Of a stretch of 53,218 nucleotides of DNA, positions 34,674 through 45,906 are shown piece by piece (position 1 is the first letter of the stretch; every line of letters starts with the position of its first letter). This stretch comes from Thermoguttaceae bacterium. Its GTDB lineage: Bacteria > Planctomycetota > Planctomycetia > Pirellulales > Thermoguttaceae. The notes below the pieces were generated by a model. The model worked only from the letters and a program-made list of their open reading frames with translations. It was not told where the DNA came from and did not search any database. Location of the stretch: NCBI GenBank assembly GCA_017557195.1, contig JAFZAL010000163.1:1-53218 (forward strand), given 5' to 3'. The translations under genes were made by a program, and so were the position numbers.

Positions 34674-36155
34674 ATGAATAGAAGAACTGCTTTACAACTT
34701 GGCGCAATGGTTCCGCTGGCTGTTTTGAACCTGTCCCAGACGTCTGACGCCCAGGGTTGGGGTCAGGTGGGAAAACCTGTGGCGACCGAAGGCTTCGGGA
34801 CGCCGACGCCTGTTGCGATTGACAACCCGTCTATCGTCTGGCGCGAGGCGAAATGCCAGATGTGCGACCATTGCCAGAAGTCGTGCGGCTCATTGCAGTC
34901 GGTTCGCGGCTTTTACGATATCAAAGTTACAAAAAAGCCGATTTGCATTCATTGTGGGCAGTGTACGAATCTGTGCAAGTCCGGCGCCATGACGGAACGG
35001 TACGTCTACCCCGGGTTGGGTCGAGCGATCAAGGCGGCGGGGGTAACGTCGGCAATTTCCGTCGCCCCGGCGGTGCGGGTTTCGTTGGGAGAACTTTTTG
35101 GCTTCCCGCCTGGAACAAACGTCGAGGGGAAAACGGTTGCTGCGTTGAAAGAGTTGGGGTTCGATTACGTCTTCGATACGACTTTCGGCGCGGATCTGAC
35201 GGTAGTCGAGGAGGCGAAAGAGTTTATCAAGCGGCTGGAATCGAAAGAGCCGCGGCGGTTCCCGATGTTTACGTCTTGCTGTCCGGGCTGGGTGTCGTTT
35301 GCGGAATACTGGTTCCCGGAGTTTCTTCCGTATCTTTCGACGTCGAAAAGCCCGATGCTCATGCAGGGCGCGTTGATTAAGTCCATGTTCGCCAAAGAGA
35401 TGAAGCTGGAACCGTCTAAAATCGTCTCGGCTCTGGTAGCTCCCTGTACGGCGAAGAAGTACGAAATTACTCGTTCGGAAATGAACGCGGCTGGCAAGCT
35501 GGCGGGCAGCGATTCCGTCCGCGACATGGATTGGGCGATTACCGTTCGGGAGCTGGGGCGCTGGATTGACGAGTCGGGGATTGACTTTGAGGACCTGGAA
35601 CCGGTTCCGTTTGATTCCGTAATGAGCCACGAGACAGACGCCGGTCTGATTTTTGGCGCGACCGGCGGCGTCATGGAGGCGACTCTGCGGACGGCGTACT
35701 GGTACATCAACGACAAGCCCGCCCCGCCCCAGCTTCAGGAATTTACCGCCATTCGCGGCATGGACGGCGTCAAGGAAGCGGAAGTTGACCTCGGCAAAGC
35801 CGGGAAAATCAAAGTCGCCGCCGTCCATGGCGGGGCGAACGCCCGGGCGCTGCTGACGAAGATTCGCGATGGGGAAGTCAAGTACGATTTCGTCGAAGTC
35901 ATGATTTGTCCCGGCGGGTGCATTGGCGGCGGCGGTCAACCAATCGTCAAGGGGCGGGAGGCGTTTCAAGCCGTCCGACAAGCCAGAATCAAGGGCCTAT
36001 ACGGCATGATTCGCGGCGACAAACCCCGGCTGGCGCACGAAAACCCGGACGTTCAGCGCGCCTATTCCGAGTTCCTGTCCAAAGACGGCTCTGACCTTAG
36101 CGAAAAACTGCTTCATACGAGCGCGTACGTTGACCGATCCGGCGAGCTAGGTTGA
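34674..36155 (+). CDS. Tat-exported [FeFe] hydrogenase, single chain
   Basis: The 493-residue enzyme interconverts protons and H2. A twin-arginine signal (NRRTALQLG, hydrophobic stretch to ~20) predicts export. Two [4Fe-4S] clusters follow: Cys61/64/67/71 and Cys91/94/97/101. The H-cluster motifs are complete: TSCCPGW (200-206), PCTAKKYE (257-264) and ICPGGCIGGGGQP (412-424). The C-terminus (FQAVRQARIKGLYGMI..LLHTSAY) is the small-subunit domain, which in Desulfovibrio HydAB is a separate chain carrying the Tat signal. Here both are fused and the signal is at the N-terminus. Maturases HydEFG are not in the window. It suggests anaerobic metabolism. Confidence 0.93.
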   Translation: MNRRTALQLGAMVPLAVLNLSQTSDAQGWGQVGKPVATEGFGTPTPVAIDNPSIVWREAKCQMCDHCQKSCGSLQSVRGFYDIKVTKKPICIHCGQCTNLCKSGAMTERYVYPGLGRAIKAAGVTSAISVAPAVRVSLGELFGFPPGTNVEGKTVAALKELGFDYVFDTTFGADLTVVEEAKEFIKRLESKEPRRFPMFTSCCPGWVSFAEYWFPEFLPYLSTSKSPMLMQGALIKSMFAKEMKLEPSKIVSALVAPCTAKKYEITRSEMNAAGKLAGSDSVRDMDWAITVRELGRWIDESGIDFEDLEPVPFDSVMSHETDAGLIFGATGGVMEATLRTAYWYINDKPAPPQLQEFTAIRGMDGVKEAEVDLGKAGKIKVAAVHGGANARALLTKIRDGEVKYDFVEVMICPGGCIGGGGQPIVKGREAFQAVRQARIKGLYGMIRGDKPRLAHENPDVQRAYSEFLSKDGSDLSEKLLHTSAYVDRSGELG

Positions 36156-36300
36156 GTTGCGAGTTGCGAGTTGCGAGTGCGAGACGGCGCTTGCATCAAC
36201 TACTGCCTACTGCCTATTGCCTACTGCCTATTGCCTAAGTTCGCCTAACGGCGAATGCGTAATTTCGCTCCCGTTGGTCGCTCCATTACCGCCTTCCATT
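36154..36300. repeat. Heptamer arrays and a GGCGGTAA-type element after the hydrogenase gene
   Basis: 36154-36183 has GTTGCGA units and 36198-36239 ACTGCCT/ATTGCCT units, directly followed (36240-36300) by the inverse of the GGCGGTAATGGAGCGACC-type element. The hydrogenase stop codon is at the array's edge. Confidence 0.8.
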
Positions 36301-36388
36301 CATTCCTAACCCCCAGGCTAACATTTATTCACTTCATCCGTAATAACCTATAGAACAACTTGAAATCCAATTGTTTCAGTAAATAATA

Positions 36389-36901
36389 ATGACGCAATTT
36401 CCCAGCGATTTACTTCCTTTTTACGATCAGATATATCGATACGCGCTTCGCGTAACGGGGTCTCGCAATGAGGCGGACGACGTAACGCAGGAAGTCTTTT
36501 TACGGTATCTCGGTTCAGGGAAATCGTATCAGGGCGACCAGCTTCGCAACTATCTGTATCGAACAGCGAGGAACTACATGATAGATCAGCATAGACGCAG
36601 GACGATTCAGGCGAAACTCACGTCCGATGAGAACAGTGAGTCGTCGTTGGCGTACCGAAGTCTGTTTACCCCGCCGGCGTCTCCAGATCAAAGCGTCCAG
36701 ACGTCTGAACTGCAGGCGATAGTCCGTCGGGAAGTCAATCGGCTTTCGCCCCAAAAACAGGAAATTCTCCATCTGCGGTACGACGAGCAGATGAAGGCGA
36801 AAGACATAGCGGAGGTCGTTGGTCTGTCGTACGGAAACGTTCGACGAATACTGTCAGAAACAATCGCTTTCCTTTCAAAGGAATTGGAGGCTTATAAATA
36901 A
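36389..36901 (+). CDS. ECF-type sigma factor
   Basis: The 170-residue protein has sigma region 2 (YDQIYRYALRVTGSRNEADDVTQEVFLRYL, with the DDVTQEVF core) and region 4 (LSPQKQEILHLRYDEQMKAKDIAEVVGLSYGNVRRIL-type helix-turn-helix), separated by a short linker. It directs RNA polymerase to a dedicated promoter set. The next gene starts 16 bp later and has the layout of a membrane anti-sigma factor. Confidence 0.93.
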   Translation: MTQFPSDLLPFYDQIYRYALRVTGSRNEADDVTQEVFLRYLGSGKSYQGDQLRNYLYRTARNYMIDQHRRRTIQAKLTSDENSESSLAYRSLFTPPASPDQSVQTSELQAIVRREVNRLSPQKQEILHLRYDEQMKAKDIAEVVGLSYGNVRRILSETIAFLSKELEAYK

Positions 36902-36917
36902 TTGAGATAATCCTGCC

Positions 36918-38261
36918 ATGGAAAACAATAATTTAGAAGAACTGCTGGTTTTGTACGCTCTGGGAGAGTTGGAGCCGGATGAGGCGTTGGCTGTCGAGGA
37001 GGAACTGCAAAAGCGTCCGGAGTTGGCGGCTGAGGTGGAAAAGGTTCGCCGCGCGGACGGGCTGCTGTCAGACGTCTTTGCTCAGTCGGACAAAGCCGCT
37101 CAACAGGAGCTTGCAAAGGAATCCAACAAACCGAAGCTTGCTGATAAGTCGGAAACGTCACACCGTCTGGCGCGTCGATTTGCGTTTACCGCTGCGGCGC
37201 TGTCGCTGTTTTTTGTGCTTGGCGCCCTGCTCTACCCGCAATTTGTCAGCAATGACGTACAGGTTGCTATGACGACTCAAGAGACAACAGAGAACAAATC
37301 CGTTTCGCTGGATACTGTTACAGAAGGCGTTAAGATGGAAGAACCCGCGCCAGAGGCTGAGGAAATTCCAGTTCTGGAAGAAGCTCAGGAAGGACCGCTG
37401 AAATTCGCCTTAAATGCGATGAATGACGCTGACGTTGCGGCAGAAGACGTTGCTGAAGAAGCCGACGAAGCGATTCCTCCGGCTGCTGCCGCTTTCGACG
37501 CGGATATGGCAGAAGACGATATGGAAATTCTTCCTGCCGCCCCAGCCTACGCGCCCTTGAATGCGGCTGCGCCTGCGCCGGCGGCTGTCCCGGTTTTAGG
37601 AGACGCCAATATTCCAGAAAGCAAAGTTTTTGGAAATGCGGCGGATTTGCCGGAACCGGAGGAAGCTCATGCACAGTATTTTATGAGAAACGCTCTGTAT
37701 GACATTCCCAGTCAGAAAACCGCCGACGGCATGGCTCCGATTAAAGGAGAGATTCCTCCGATGAAGCAGGAACTTCTTCCAGAGGAATCTTTAGGCGAGA
37801 TGGCGGTTGATCAAATGAACAAACGGCTAGAAACTCAGCGCGGTGCGAATGCGAGGAAAAAGGCTGCTTTTAAACTGAACCGACAAGACGCTGCCGCTGA
37901 CGTCGCACCTGCTCTGGATTCTTACGCAATGCTCCGGAAAAGCGTGATGGAAGAGAGCAAACTCCCCAATCCGGAAAGCGTCAATGTTGAACAGTGGCTC
38001 AAGTATTTTGGCGTTGCTGAACCTGTAAAAGCGAAAGAACAAGAACGCCAAAACGAAGAAATTGCGAACAAAGACGCTCAATTCATCAAAGCGGTGAATC
38101 AATTTGCCGCGGCGCTTTCCAGCCCTGAACCTGTCGACGTCAAGGCGTTTGAGGAGGTTCTGGACTTGCTCAAAGATTCCGTCGGCGACGACCTGAAACG
38201 TCAGGAATTCAAGGCTATCGTCGAAAAGACGATTGAGATTAAAAAGAAGATTTCAGAATAA
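36918..38261 (+). CDS. Membrane anti-sigma-like protein with Ala/Pro/Glu-rich exported region
   Basis: The 447-residue protein starts with a short cytosolic anti-sigma-like domain (NNLEELLVLYALGELEPDEALAVEEEL), which lacks the zinc-binding Cys/His of ZAS domains. One membrane helix follows at ~92-110 (FAFTAAALSLFFVLGALLY). The long outer part is rich in Ala, Pro and Glu and contains the repeated type MNDADVAAEDVAEEADEAIPP, then a helical C-terminal region. Co-transcribed with the sigma factor, it probably restrains it until an envelope signal arrives. It overlaps ogt tail-to-tail by 9 bp. Confidence 0.8.
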   Translation: MENNNLEELLVLYALGELEPDEALAVEEELQKRPELAAEVEKVRRADGLLSDVFAQSDKAAQQELAKESNKPKLADKSETSHRLARRFAFTAAALSLFFVLGALLYPQFVSNDVQVAMTTQETTENKSVSLDTVTEGVKMEEPAPEAEEIPVLEEAQEGPLKFALNAMNDADVAAEDVAEEADEAIPPAAAAFDADMAEDDMEILPAAPAYAPLNAAAPAPAAVPVLGDANIPESKVFGNAADLPEPEEAHAQYFMRNALYDIPSQKTADGMAPIKGEIPPMKQELLPEESLGEMAVDQMNKRLETQRGANARKKAAFKLNRQDAAADVAPALDSYAMLRKSVMEESKLPNPESVNVEQWLKYFGVAEPVKAKEQERQNEEIANKDAQFIKAVNQFAAALSSPEPVDVKAFEEVLDLLKDSVGDDLKRQEFKAIVEKTIEIKKKISE

Positions 38262-38723
38262 CGTCTCTCGTTCCAGTTCCAGCAGAGCCGTTTTGACGTC
38301 CAGCCCGAGTGCGAATCCGGTCAGGCGGCTGTTGGAACCGACAACCCGATGACAGGGAATAAAAATCGGGATCGGGTTGGCGTTGCAGGCTTGTCCGACG
38401 GCGCGCGCCGCGTTCGGGTTCCCGATTCTTTTTGCGATTTCTCCGTAAGTCGCCGTCTGACCGTAGGGAATCTGTAGCAATTCTTCCCAGACGCGCCGCT
38501 GAAATGCCGTCCCTTGCGGACGCAGCGGCAAATCAAACGTCTTTCTTCGCCCGGCAAAATATTCTTCCAACTGCCGCCGCGTTTCTCGTTCCAAAGCGTT
38601 TGAAGATGTAACGCCTGATTCAGAAACAACGACGCAGTCGTTAGCTGAGTAGTTCAGTTCAACGACTGCGTTGTCTTTAATAACGATATGCCAGTTTTGC
38701 GAGTTCAGGCAACTATCGATCAT
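38253..38723 (-). CDS. ogt: Methylated-DNA-protein-cysteine methyltransferase
   Basis: The 156-residue protein repairs O6-alkylguanine by taking the alkyl group onto its own cysteine. The active-site motif PCHRV is at 123-127 (Cys124), preceded by the DNA-binding helix-turn-helix (ATYGEIAKRIGNPNAARAVG) and the GTAFQRRVWEEL segment. The start codon overlaps the stop of pepF (ATGA, 38720-38723), so the two are translationally coupled. Confidence 0.95.
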   Translation of the reverse strand: MIDSCLNSQNWHIVIKDNAVVELNYSANDCVVVSESGVTSSNALERETRRQLEEYFAGRRKTFDLPLRPQGTAFQRRVWEELLQIPYGQTATYGEIAKRIGNPNAARAVGQACNANPIPIFIPCHRVVGSNSRLTGFALGLDVKTALLELERETLF

Positions 38724-40525
38724 TTCGTCAGTTCGTCCAGTTCGTCAACCAGGGTGGCGAAGTATTCCATGGCGGAATCGACCGGGGCGGGCGTGGACAT
38801 GTCAACTCCGGCGCCTTTGAGCAGTTCCAGCGGTTCTTTGCTGCAGCCGCCCTTGAGGAACCCGAGGTAATCGTTGCGTTCCTTAATGCCGCCGTTGAGA
38901 ACGCGGTTGGAAAGCGCAATCGCCGCCGACATGCCTGTCGCGTACTTGTAGACGTAAAACGCGCGGTAAAAATGCGGGATTCGCAGACATTCCAATTCCA
39001 GCAAGTCGTCAACGACGAAGTCCGGACCGAAGTATTTGTCCAGCAAGACGCGGTAGATTTTTCGGAACAGGTCCAGCGTCAGCGATTGCCCTGCTTCGGC
39101 GGCGGCGTGAGCGTCGCGTTCAAATTCGGCAAACATGGTTTGACGGAAAATCGTCGCTTTCATGGCGTCAATCTGACGGTTGATCAAGTACGCCTTGAGC
39201 TTTTTGTCGTTCCCCGCCTGCGAGAAGAGCAGATGGTGCAAAAGCTGTTCGTTAAACGTGCTGGCGACTTCCGCGACAAAGAGCTCGTAATCGTGATAGG
39301 TAAACGGCTGAGTGTGACAGGAATAGTACGAGTGCATGGAGTGTCCGCCCTCGTGAGCAAGCGTAAAAACGTGGTCGAGCACGGATTCCTGATAGTTCAT
39401 CAAGATGTACGGGAAACCGTCAAACGCGCCGCAGGAGAACGCGCCGGAACTCTTGCCGCGGTTTTCGTACTTGTCGCACCAGCGTTCCGTCGTCAAGCCG
39501 CGGGTGATAATCGAAACGTACTCGTCGCCCAGCGGCGCAACCGCCTGAGAAACCAGGTCAACCGCCTGTTCCCACGTGCGGTGAACGTCCAAACCCTGAA
39601 CGATTGGCACGTACGTGTCGTACATGTGCAAGTCCGGCAATTTCATCGCCCGCTGACGGATAGCGTAGTATTTGTACAGCGTCGGCAGATGTCGGTTGAT
39701 GGACTCGACCAGAGAGTCAAAAACGGAGACGGGAATGAACTCGTCAAACAGAGCCATCTCTCTGGCGGACGGGAATTTCCGAACCTGAGCGTAGTAGACG
39801 TCTTTTTGGATCGACGCTTCCAGCGTCGCGGCAACCGTATGAGCGTGATCTTCAAAGGTCTTGTAGTACTGCTCAAACGCCTGCTTTCTGACGGCTCGCT
39901 TGGGTCCGTGTAACAGCGCGCTGAACGTGGCGTGAGACAGCTCAATCTTTTGCCCCTGATGATCTTTAATAACGCCGAAACGCATGTCGACGTCGGTCAG
40001 CTGGTCGAAGATTTTACTGGCGCTGCCCGCCATTTCGCCCTGCATTGCAAGAAGCTTTTCTTCTGACTGGGAAAGCGTATGGGGCTTGTATCGCCAAATG
40101 CGGTTGAGAGCCAAGGCGTACTTTTTGAGTTTGGGATCAGCGACAATCGCCTTGAACTTTGCCGCGGAGAGCGACAGAATTTCCGGCTCGATAAAGCTGG
40201 TCGTAGCGCTTGCCTTGACTGCTGCGGAAATGAACCGTCCCTGACGATCCATCGCAGCGCCGTCGCCGGCGTCCTGAGCCGTTTTTAAGAACGCGTAGTT
40301 TCCCAACCGTTCACCCATGCGATTGATCTTGTCCAGGAACTTGTACAAGTCCAAAATCGCGTCGACTGTGGAAAGCGTTCCCTTGAACGATTCGACCTTT
40401 GAAATCTGTTTTTGATACTTTTTGAACTCCTGTTCCCAGGCGTCGTCTGACGCGAACAGAGAAGTCAAATCCCATGTATCTTCCGGTTTAACGTCTTTGC
40501 GTTCCGGCAACTGTTTTACGTCCAT
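38720..40525 (-). CDS. pepF: Oligoendopeptidase F (M3 family metallopeptidase)
   Basis: The 601-residue cytosolic zinc peptidase cleaves oligopeptides. The zinc site HEGGH is at 391-395 and the family context GAFDGFPYILMNYQES..VFTLAHEGGHSMHSYYS is intact. Length is that of PepF. AAAGGACACA precedes the ATG. It forms an operon with ogt downstream, and a 53-residue ORF lies 22 bp upstream. Confidence 0.96.
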   Translation of the reverse strand: MDVKQLPERKDVKPEDTWDLTSLFASDDAWEQEFKKYQKQISKVESFKGTLSTVDAILDLYKFLDKINRMGERLGNYAFLKTAQDAGDGAAMDRQGRFISAAVKASATTSFIEPEILSLSAAKFKAIVADPKLKKYALALNRIWRYKPHTLSQSEEKLLAMQGEMAGSASKIFDQLTDVDMRFGVIKDHQGQKIELSHATFSALLHGPKRAVRKQAFEQYYKTFEDHAHTVAATLEASIQKDVYYAQVRKFPSAREMALFDEFIPVSVFDSLVESINRHLPTLYKYYAIRQRAMKLPDLHMYDTYVPIVQGLDVHRTWEQAVDLVSQAVAPLGDEYVSIITRGLTTERWCDKYENRGKSSGAFSCGAFDGFPYILMNYQESVLDHVFTLAHEGGHSMHSYYSCHTQPFTYHDYELFVAEVASTFNEQLLHHLLFSQAGNDKKLKAYLINRQIDAMKATIFRQTMFAEFERDAHAAAEAGQSLTLDLFRKIYRVLLDKYFGPDFVVDDLLELECLRIPHFYRAFYVYKYATGMSAAIALSNRVLNGGIKERNDYLGFLKGGCSKEPLELLKGAGVDMSTPAPVDSAMEYFATLVDELDELTK

Positions 40526-40547
40526 TGTGTCCTTTCTTTTGCCTAAA

Positions 40548-40709
40548 TTATTTCTCTGGTAAAATATCTAACTCTTTGGGAATTGGATTGTTTTTACATC
40601 TATCGAGAATTTTCTGATGACAAACTTCAACGGGTTCGTCAGTAGAATGTTCTTGTTTCCACTGCGTATAATCGAACGGTTCCGTTTGAATTGCTTCTGT
40701 TTCAACCAT
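40548..40709 (-). CDS. Small hypothetical protein (53 aa)
   Basis: A short open frame from ATG 40709 encodes an acidic, mostly polar 53-residue protein (MVETEAIQTEPFDYTQWKQE at the start, ..NPIPKELDILPEK at the end). It occupies the gap between rnr and pepF, immediately after a heptamer array that lies just upstream of its start, and ends 22 bp before pepF. No known domain. Without homologs the call remains tentative. Confidence 0.5.
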   Translation of the reverse strand: MVETEAIQTEPFDYTQWKQEHSTDEPVEVCHQKILDRCKNNPIPKELDILPEK

Positions 40710-40710
40710 T

Positions 40711-43056
<2,346 letters not shown>

Positions 43057-43255
43057 GATTTTGGGAGTTTGTAAATATCGATGTTTTGAAATCAAAAAAA
43101 TTATATGTTTCATATATACAGATTTTACACGATTCATCAAACAAATACAATAGCGAATTTCAGATATTTTACTGGAAAGAGAATATTTCGTTCAAATTTT
43201 CAGAAGTGTCGTTCCTGGCGAGCGGGGACGCTGAATCTCGACTGGGTATAAAAAC
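43057..43255. other. AT-rich upstream region of rnr
   Basis: No gene is supported. The rnr promoter is expected here on the minus strand, but no near-consensus boxes stand out. Confidence 0.4.
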
Positions 43256-43294
43256 AACGTCAGCGCAGACAATAACGTCTACGCTGGCGTTTTT
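43256..43294 (-). terminator. Terminator of the HTH membrane protein gene
   Basis: A 15-bp stem (43256-43270 with 43277-43291, two G-U type differences), closed by AATAAC; T-runs on either side make it usable in both directions. Confidence 0.8.
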
Positions 43295-43327
43295 CAAAAA
43301 AGGAGTTTTGGAATGAAAAAATGGATT

Positions 43328-44362
43328 TTAGTTGAAGTAGCTCAACAGCCAGTCCATCAGATTGCTGTTAATCTGATACGTTCCCTGCCAGCTCCACATG
43401 TTGCGAATCAGGTCGACAGACATGATAAGCGTCATGGTCAGCATGACAACGCAAAGGAACAGACCAATAACGTTGAGAATCGTGTACGGTTTGTCTTTCT
43501 TTCCGACTTCTCGGGCGACTTCGATAAGCTCCGGAGTTACGTCTGGCGGAAGAACGCCGCCGTACAAGCCAGGTTCGCCAGCCGGAACGGAAGAGTCAAT
43601 GCCCATGTCGACGCCGTCAGCCGCGCCTTCAATCGCGCCGGGACCAACGCCCATAAGCGGGTCGCTGAAGTCGCTGCTGTTTTCTGACAGGGCGATAACC
43701 TGAGAACCCGTTTCGGATTCGTCTTCGACGTCGTCCGGCGTGGTGGTCAGCGTGAATTCGTTGCCTTCCTCCGGGAGAGACGCGCTGGACGCGCCTTCGA
43801 TAATGGAAAGACTGTCGTCGTCCAGAACGAGGTCGTCCAAATTGACGTTGAGCGAATCGGAATTCATGGCAACGCTGCCGGCGTCGAGCGCGCCGCTGAG
43901 TTCGTTGTCGTCAAGAGAGATGCCGCTGTCGCCTTCCGGTTTGTAGAGGTTGATGCCGCTGCTTTCCCCGTTGAGCGTAACGTCGCTCATAACGTCGGAT
44001 TCTCCCAAAACGAGGTCGTCTTCGCCGATGTCCAAAACGTTTCCCGCATCCTGAGAAATGCCGGAAGACGAGTCCGAATCGAGCGTGGAGTTGATGTCCA
44101 GCGCAGAGGCGTTCATGACGTCTGAGGCTTCCGAAGCGGAGTCTAAAGACAGCCCGCTGTCGCCAGCCAGAGCGTAGTCTTCATCGTAGGCCTGTTCCTG
44201 AACCGGGTGAAGAAGCTTTTCGACGTCCGGTCCTTTGAATTTCCATGAATTACCGTCTCGCATGCCGTAGATTTTGCCCTGCATGCGCATATCGTTGATT
44301 TCTGCCGGCGTTTTGCCCATCAGCTGAGCGACTTCGTCAATCGTATATAACCTGTTTTCCAT
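43328..44362 (-). CDS. Helix-turn-helix membrane protein with acidic linker
   Basis: The 344-residue protein opens with a MerR/excisionase-type DNA-binding domain (YTIDEVAQLMGKTPAEINDMRMQGKI..DGNSWKFKGPDVEKLL). A Ser/Asp-rich acidic linker of more than 200 residues contains repeats of the type DLVLDDDSLSI and SDVMNASALDIN. It ends with a membrane helix (TILNVIGLFLCVVMLTMTLIM) and a short tail. Such a topology puts a DNA- or protein-binding head on a long tether in the cytoplasm. Function unknown. Confidence 0.8.
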   Translation of the reverse strand: MENRLYTIDEVAQLMGKTPAEINDMRMQGKIYGMRDGNSWKFKGPDVEKLLHPVQEQAYDEDYALAGDSGLSLDSASEASDVMNASALDINSTLDSDSSSGISQDAGNVLDIGEDDLVLGESDVMSDVTLNGESSGINLYKPEGDSGISLDDNELSGALDAGSVAMNSDSLNVNLDDLVLDDDSLSIIEGASSASLPEEGNEFTLTTTPDDVEDESETGSQVIALSENSSDFSDPLMGVGPGAIEGAADGVDMGIDSSVPAGEPGLYGGVLPPDVTPELIEVAREVGKKDKPYTILNVIGLFLCVVMLTMTLIMSVDLIRNMWSWQGTYQINSNLMDWLLSYFN

Positions 44363-44410
44363 AACTGAACCTTAAATTGAGTTGAGCTATAAATTTTGCC
44401 TTCGAGAATG

Positions 44411-44752
44411 TCATTGGGATTCCAGCAACTGGCGAATCTCGCGAGGCAACGGTTTTTGCGTATTTAAATTCTCTATTTGCATGTCGTAGGTCAGTTTGCG
44501 AACGGCGCACACTTTAATTGCCCCGCTGGCAAGATCGACCTGATAAACAGCCATTACTTTTTTTGTGGAATCGATTACGGTAATTTGCTGATATTTGTTC
44601 TCGACGGTTTCGGAAAAGCCGAACCATTCGCCTGCCGTGGTTACGATTCCGGAACTGGATATATTTTCCGCCGCATTGTTGTTCTGAAAGCAAAACAACG
44701 CTGCGATTATCAAAGCCACCGGCAGAAGCCACAGCAGATTTTTACTATACAT
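44411..44752 (-). CDS. Small membrane-anchored hypothetical protein
   Basis: The 113-residue protein has an N-terminal membrane anchor or signal (NLLWLLPVALIIAALFCF) and a small exported domain with beta-strand character (QQITVIDSTKKVMAVYQVDL). It is upstream of, and on the same strand as, the HTH membrane protein, with a 48-bp gap. The family is not recognised, although VIDSTKKVMAVYxVD-type text occurs in short planctomycete envelope proteins by my recollection. Confidence 0.65.
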   Translation of the reverse strand: MYSKNLLWLLPVALIIAALFCFQNNNAAENISSSGIVTTAGEWFGFSETVENKYQQITVIDSTKKVMAVYQVDLASGAIKVCAVRKLTYDMQIENLNTQKPLPREIRQLLESQ

Positions 44753-45148
44753 ATTAAAAAATAAATAAAAGGAATTAACAAATTCTGCTTTTGCTTATAT
44801 ACATTCCTTTTATTATTTTAAACACTTTTTCGAAAAAAATCAAGATTTTTATTTCGAAATCTCTGGATTTTTTTGAAAAAAGTTGGTTGTCGGCGGTAAA
44901 GACGACTTGAGGCGTTTTCGTCCTTACCGCTTTGAGTTTAAAACTTACCGCTATTATTTATAACTCATACATTGAAATTGTGAATTAAAAAATAGGAAAA
45001 TTTTGAAGATTTTCTTTTAAATCAACTTTTTCAGACGTGAAAACCCGCATTTTGCTATTTACTAAACATCTAAAATCGGTTAAAGTGTTGTGAAAAATCG
45101 CTATATATGACAAAGTCGTTAAATCCGTTATAAGCGGGCAAGTCAATT
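44753..45148. other. AT-rich intergenic region between divergent genes
   Basis: Nearly 400 bp of AT-rich sequence separates the divergent genes at 44752 and 45149. It must contain both promoters; no strong consensus pair or repeat stands out. Confidence 0.4.
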
Positions 45149-45568
45149 ATGTACGAGGTTTCCAGAGAATTTGAGTTTAGTTATACGCATCGGCTTTGGC
45201 GTTACGACGGCAAGTGCGGCAACCTGCATGGGCACAACGGCGTCGTTCGCGTTACGCTGGCGCAGGAGTCGCTCGACGAGTCCGGCTTGAGCGTCGATTT
45301 CCATCAGATGAAGCATACCATCGAAAGCTGGGTCGAGGAGAATTGGGATCACAAAACGATTCTCAACAGCGCAGACCCCCTGCTGCCGATTCTGGTCAAG
45401 GCTGGCGTGGACTGCGTGAGCGTCGATTCCAATCCGACGTCCGAGCGCTTCGCCACGCTGATTTATAATCAGGCTCAGAAGATGGGCTTGCCCGTCAAGA
45501 GCGTTGACTTTTGGGAGACGTCCAAGTGCATGGCGCGGTACTGTCCAAATAAAAAAAGAAGCCGCTAG
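45149..45568 (+). CDS. queD: 6-carboxytetrahydropterin synthase (QueD/PTPS family)
   Basis: The 139-residue protein has the family's zinc histidines His14 (SYTHRL) and His27/His29 (CGNLHGH), catalytic Cys23, VDFHQMK, DHKTIL, NPTSE and a C-terminal WETSKCMARY. QueD converts dihydroneopterin triphosphate to carboxytetrahydropterin on the way to queuosine. No other que gene is adjacent, so a related pterin role cannot be excluded. Confidence 0.88.
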   Translation: MYEVSREFEFSYTHRLWRYDGKCGNLHGHNGVVRVTLAQESLDESGLSVDFHQMKHTIESWVEENWDHKTILNSADPLLPILVKAGVDCVSVDSNPTSERFATLIYNQAQKMGLPVKSVDFWETSKCMARYCPNKKRSR

Positions 45569-45906
45569 CTGTTAGCCGCTAGTTATTAGCTTGTGCGTTT
45601 GTGGTTCTCATTTTTTAACGGTTAACGTTAGAAATGGGATAAATAAGCTAGAAACTAGGGGCTAGAAGCTAGTAGCTAATAGTAAAAAAGCGCAGTCCGA
45701 TGAGAACTGCTTATCGGACTGCTTCCCCCCCGGGAACGAGGCTTTATTTTGAATGAGGGGATTGGGTATCTCCCTGAAAAAGTTTTATTAGATTTAAATC
45801 GACTTTAAATTTAATTGACTTTTGTCCGTTCCCGGGTTTTTATTGAATTTTTTTGACTGAATTGCGTTTTAATCGTAAAGTTTAACGGTTAGAAGGAATA
45901 ATCCAA
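45569..45906. repeat. Heptamer array and two-hairpin leader before the MotA/TolQ-like gene
   Basis: 45567-45685 holds degenerate GCTAGNA/TTAGCT-type heptamers. GCAGTCCGAT (45692-45701) and ATCGGACTGC (45713-45722) form a perfect stem. CCCGGGAACG (about 45728-45737) and CGTTCCCGGG (about 45829-45838) form a second, long-range stem followed by T-rich sequence. The gene starts about 70 bp later. Confidence 0.6.
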
